This document shows, one piece after another, positions 61,762 to 64,000 of a stretch of 64,000 bases of DNA. The stretch's first letter is position 1. Every line of letters starts with the position of its first letter. Below the pieces are notes generated by a model. That model saw only the letters and a program-made list of their open reading frames with translations. It ran no database searches and was not told the DNA's origin. The DNA is from Pseudoalteromonas shioyasakiensis (GTDB lineage Bacteria; Pseudomonadota; Gammaproteobacteria; Enterobacterales; Alteromonadaceae). The stretch covers positions 453,187-517,186 of the forward strand of contig NZ_LRUE01000024.1 in assembly GCF_001550135.1 (NCBI RefSeq), given 5' to 3'. The position numbers were made by a program, and so were the translations under genes.

Positions 61762-63396
61762 TTACTCAGCAAGCTTAATTTTTAACTTTGCAGCCAGGGC
61801 TTTAATTTTTTCAAAGCGGATTGCTTGTTCATCTTCTAATGTTTGCGCATCGAGCAAGGCAAAACATTTTTTCGCCAGCGCTAAATTAAATGATTGGCCT
61901 TGGTTATTTGTATCGAATAAACATTGCAGTAGGTTTAAAGCGATGCTGGCATTTTTAGGCATGATCCTAAATGCTTGGGTGAAGGCTTCTAGCGCCGTAT
62001 TGAGCTGACCTTTATTAAATTGTGTTACAGCGTGATTATTGAGCTCTTTCGGACCGAGCTTGATATCTCGTCGTTCAGTTTGTTGTTGTTGAATATAACG
62101 TAAATACACCGGATCGCTAACTGATGGGTGGCGTTCACAGTGAGTTATTATTTGGTTAAATAGCATCTGTGCTTTGTGGTGAAAACCAAGCTCATGAAAC
62201 GCTTTCGCCTTATCGAGCGCACCATCTACTGAACGAATTTGAGTGTCACTTTCATCAAGTTGATTGATAAGTGCTTTAGCCTTTTGATGTTCATCCTTTA
62301 AATAATGCAAACGCGCATTGAGAACATCAATTTGTGTTTGATTATTACTATTCGGAAACTGCTTTTTTAAATCACTTAAGTACTGGTTTGTCTGTCTTGA
62401 AATACGATTAACTTGATCGGTTTGATCCGTCGTTAAAGCAAAATCAATCCCTGCGCGCGCCGCATTTAAATATATATCAGGGTTATCGTGAATTGAGTGT
62501 TTTGCGTAACTGGCAATGTCTTTTTGCGTTAAATAATTCTTTTCATAATCGTGATTAAGCAGTGATACATGACTTAAGGTTTTCTGGCGGTCAATGTTAC
62601 GCGGGGCAATTTCAACAGCTTTACTAAAAAAATCCTGTGCCTCATCAAATTTATTGAGTTTTATTTCTAATCGACCCAGTAAATCAAGCGCAACTAGTCT
62701 AGTTTCACTGCGCTGCAACATCGTCTTAAGCATGCGGTGTGCTAGGGTATGTTCATTATTAGCAATAAGCGCTTCGACTAAACCAACTTTTGCCCAAGTA
62801 AATTTTTGAATATCGAGCACTGATTTAAAAAAGGTTTTGGCATCTTCAAAGCGCTTAAGGCGAAGTAGGGCGTCGCCTTTTAATCTCAATAGAATGGCGC
62901 TGTAACTATTACCTTTGTTTTGCAGCAAGGTATCAATTTGTTTAATTGCTTTGGAGTCATTCCCATCATCAATAAGTTGATAAATTTGATGTAGGTTACT
63001 TTTGCGCAATAACACTTTTTCAATACGATTTTTTAATTCGTTAATTGTAAAGGGTTTAACTAAGAAATCATCTGGTTGTAGCTCGAGTACACTGTGAACT
63101 AACGAGCCACTTGTTTCAGCTGAAATAAAAATAAAGCCGGTAGAGTTTTTTATAAGACGTTTAGTTTTCAGCTCTTCATAAAGCTGATAACCATCTTGAT
63201 GTTTACTAAGGTTAAATGAACAAACGATGAGATCGAACTGCTCAATTTGACATTGTTCTTTTGCTGCAATTGCATGCTCAGCAAAACGCAACTGACGAAA
63301 CCCCAATCCCTCTAAGGACTGTTTCATATAGCTTTGAGCAAGTGGCTGCTCTTCAACTATTAAAATTTTGGCTTTCGAAAAAATCTTTGCAGGCAT
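61762..63396 (-). CDS. Receiver-TPR protein with Ser at the phosphorylation site
   Basis: A 544-aa protein with an N-terminal receiver-like domain (about 8-125) and TPR-type helical repeats to the end. The residue aligned with the phospho-acceptor Asp is S60 in L-I-V-C-S-F-N-L. The acidic pair is E15-E16 and K114 is kept (F-L-V-K-P-F). Normal phosphorylation is therefore unlikely, and the domain may be a constitutive interaction module. First gene of the operon with the binding protein and hybrid kinase. Confidence 0.85.
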   Translation of the reverse strand: MPAKIFSKAKILIVEEQPLAQSYMKQSLEGLGFRQLRFAEHAIAAKEQCQIEQFDLIVCSFNLSKHQDGYQLYEELKTKRLIKNSTGFIFISAETSGSLVHSVLELQPDDFLVKPFTINELKNRIEKVLLRKSNLHQIYQLIDDGNDSKAIKQIDTLLQNKGNSYSAILLRLKGDALLRLKRFEDAKTFFKSVLDIQKFTWAKVGLVEALIANNEHTLAHRMLKTMLQRSETRLVALDLLGRLEIKLNKFDEAQDFFSKAVEIAPRNIDRQKTLSHVSLLNHDYEKNYLTQKDIASYAKHSIHDNPDIYLNAARAGIDFALTTDQTDQVNRISRQTNQYLSDLKKQFPNSNNQTQIDVLNARLHYLKDEHQKAKALINQLDESDTQIRSVDGALDKAKAFHELGFHHKAQMLFNQIITHCERHPSVSDPVYLRYIQQQQTERRDIKLGPKELNNHAVTQFNKGQLNTALEAFTQAFRIMPKNASIALNLLQCLFDTNNQGQSFNLALAKKCFALLDAQTLEDEQAIRFEKIKALAAKLKIKLAE

Positions 63397-63528
63397 TGGA
63401 CTTGCGACTAAGTGACATTAACGATGACTATAATAAACAGTCTAGCTGCTGACAAGGCAAATTACAGCTTTTGCAATGATTTAAAGTTTAGCTTTGGGTT
63501 ATATCAATAAAGGGAGTAGTGAGTGATA

Positions 63529-63829
63529 GATATTAGAAGTTAGATATTAGAAGTTAGATATTAGAAGTTAGATATTAGAAGTTAGATATTAGAAGTTAGA
63601 TATTAGAAGTTAGATATTAGAAGTTAGAGAGTAGAAGTTAGAGAGTAGAAGTTAGAGAGTAGAAGTTAGAGAGTAGAAGTTAGATAGTAGAAGTTAGATA
63701 GTAGAAGTTAGATAGTAGAAGTTAGATAGTAGAAGTTAGATAGTAGAAGTTAGATAGTAGAAGTTAGATAGTAGAAGTTAGATAGTAGAAGTTAGATAGT
63801 AGAAGTTAGAGAGTAGAAGTTAGAGAGTA
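63529..63829. repeat. Tandem array of 14-bp units (21.5 copies), three variants in blocks
   Basis: Units are seven GATATTAGAAGTTA, four GAGAGTAGAAGTTA, nine GATAGTAGAAGTTA, one GAGAGTAGAAGTTA, and a final half unit GAGAGTA. The 14-bp unit is two heptamers, so the array is exactly 43 heptamers (301 bp). Variants occur in blocks, which indicates segmental expansion. The region 63397-63528 before it shows nothing recognisable. Confidence 0.95.
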
Positions 63830-63840
63830 CAAGCGGTTGT

Positions 63841-63907
63841 TATATGTGGTGGGTCGTACTGGACTTGAACCATCGAGCCTGTGTTTTGTAAAGAGTGGCG
63901 ATGCTTT
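63841..63907 (-). pseudogene. tRNA-Val remnant
   Basis: The first 32 bases repeat 63937-63968 exactly, covering the 3' arm of tRNA-Val with CCA. The anticodon arm is then scrambled (only TTGTA and GCGATGC remain recognisable) and the 5' part is lost. It could be a decayed duplicate or an old integration scar. Confidence 0.7.
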
Positions 63908-63942
63908 TGAAAACTAGAGATAAAATAAGGAGGTTTTATATG

Positions 63943-64000
63943 TGGTGGGTCGTACTGGACTTGAACCAGTGACCCTCGCCTTGTAAGGGCGATGCTCTCC
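63943..64000 (-). tRNA. tRNA-Val (UAC), 3' part, cut by window end
   Basis: The minus strand reads from the D-arm end GGAGAGC through the anticodon arm CGCCCTTACAAGGCG, with anticodon TAC, to the T-arm GGTTCAAGTCC and the encoded CCA. It resembles E. coli tRNA-Val(UAC). About 18 nt of the 5' end lie outside the window. Confidence 0.9.

Overview
The window looks like a chromosome segment of a marine gammaproteobacterium of the order Alteromonadales, most probably Pseudoalteromonas. This rests on gene content and order (gcvR-bcp, bamC, bepA-arsC-wrbA, syd-csrB-yqcC-truC, smc-zipA-ligA), on the TonB-dependent receptor / tryptophan-halogenase-like / DUF6445 / SapC cluster, and on AT-leaning composition with ATACCAAT-ended intergenic elements. 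No database search was possible, so the genus is inferred.

Layout. 1-2.4 kb: end of an HDOD gene, a SIMPL-domain protein and two small envelope genes. 2.4-8.9 kb: a leftward operon (LTA-synthase-like transferase, eptA, dgkA) divergent from a PmrA/PmrB-like two-component system, with PmrA-box-like repeats between them. 8.9-12.6 kb: a FAN1-like nuclease fused to a DEDDh exonuclease, then queC and queE. 12.6-13.3 kb: a small accessory island of heptamer repeats and a duplicated terminator module around a 93-aa ORF. 13.3-20.5 kb: bcp, gcvR, bamC, a YjiH-type membrane protein, pagL, an mlaC-like gene and an ankyrin protein. 20.5-21.1 kb: an IS200-type element. 21.1-28.5 kb: envelope quality control and sulfur genes, including a cysteine desulfurase-MBL-rhodanese fusion. 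28.5-40.8 kb: a LacI-family regulator, pgi-zwf-pgl and the receptor/halogenase/SapC cluster. 40.8-50.3 kb: an asparaginase-type hydrolase, queF, syd, small conserved genes, a CsrB RNA, DUF3549/DUF3301 genes, yqcC, truC, a flavodoxin and an rRNA/tRNA methyltransferase. 50.3-58.4 kb: smc, zipA, ligA, small membrane genes and msrB. 58.4-63.4 kb: a three-gene signalling operon. 63.5-64 kb: a long 14-bp tandem array and tRNA-Val(UAC), cut by the window end.

How genes work together. EptA and the LTA-synthase-like protein both belong to families that release diacylglycerol from phospholipids, and DgkA recycles it, so their shared operon beside a PmrAB-like system makes an integrated envelope-remodelling unit. 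The LacI regulator probably acts on TGACARCGYTGTCA operators found upstream of pgi and at three places around the TonB-dependent receptor gene, linking uptake of an unidentified glycan to glucose-6-phosphate metabolism. CsrB has 21 GGA motifs and a GacA/UvrY-type box about 165 bp upstream, placing a Gac/Csr circuit here. The last operon joins a receiver-TPR protein lacking the phospho-acceptor Asp, a periplasmic sugar-binding-type protein without a permease, and a hybrid histidine kinase; this is the least familiar assembly in the window.
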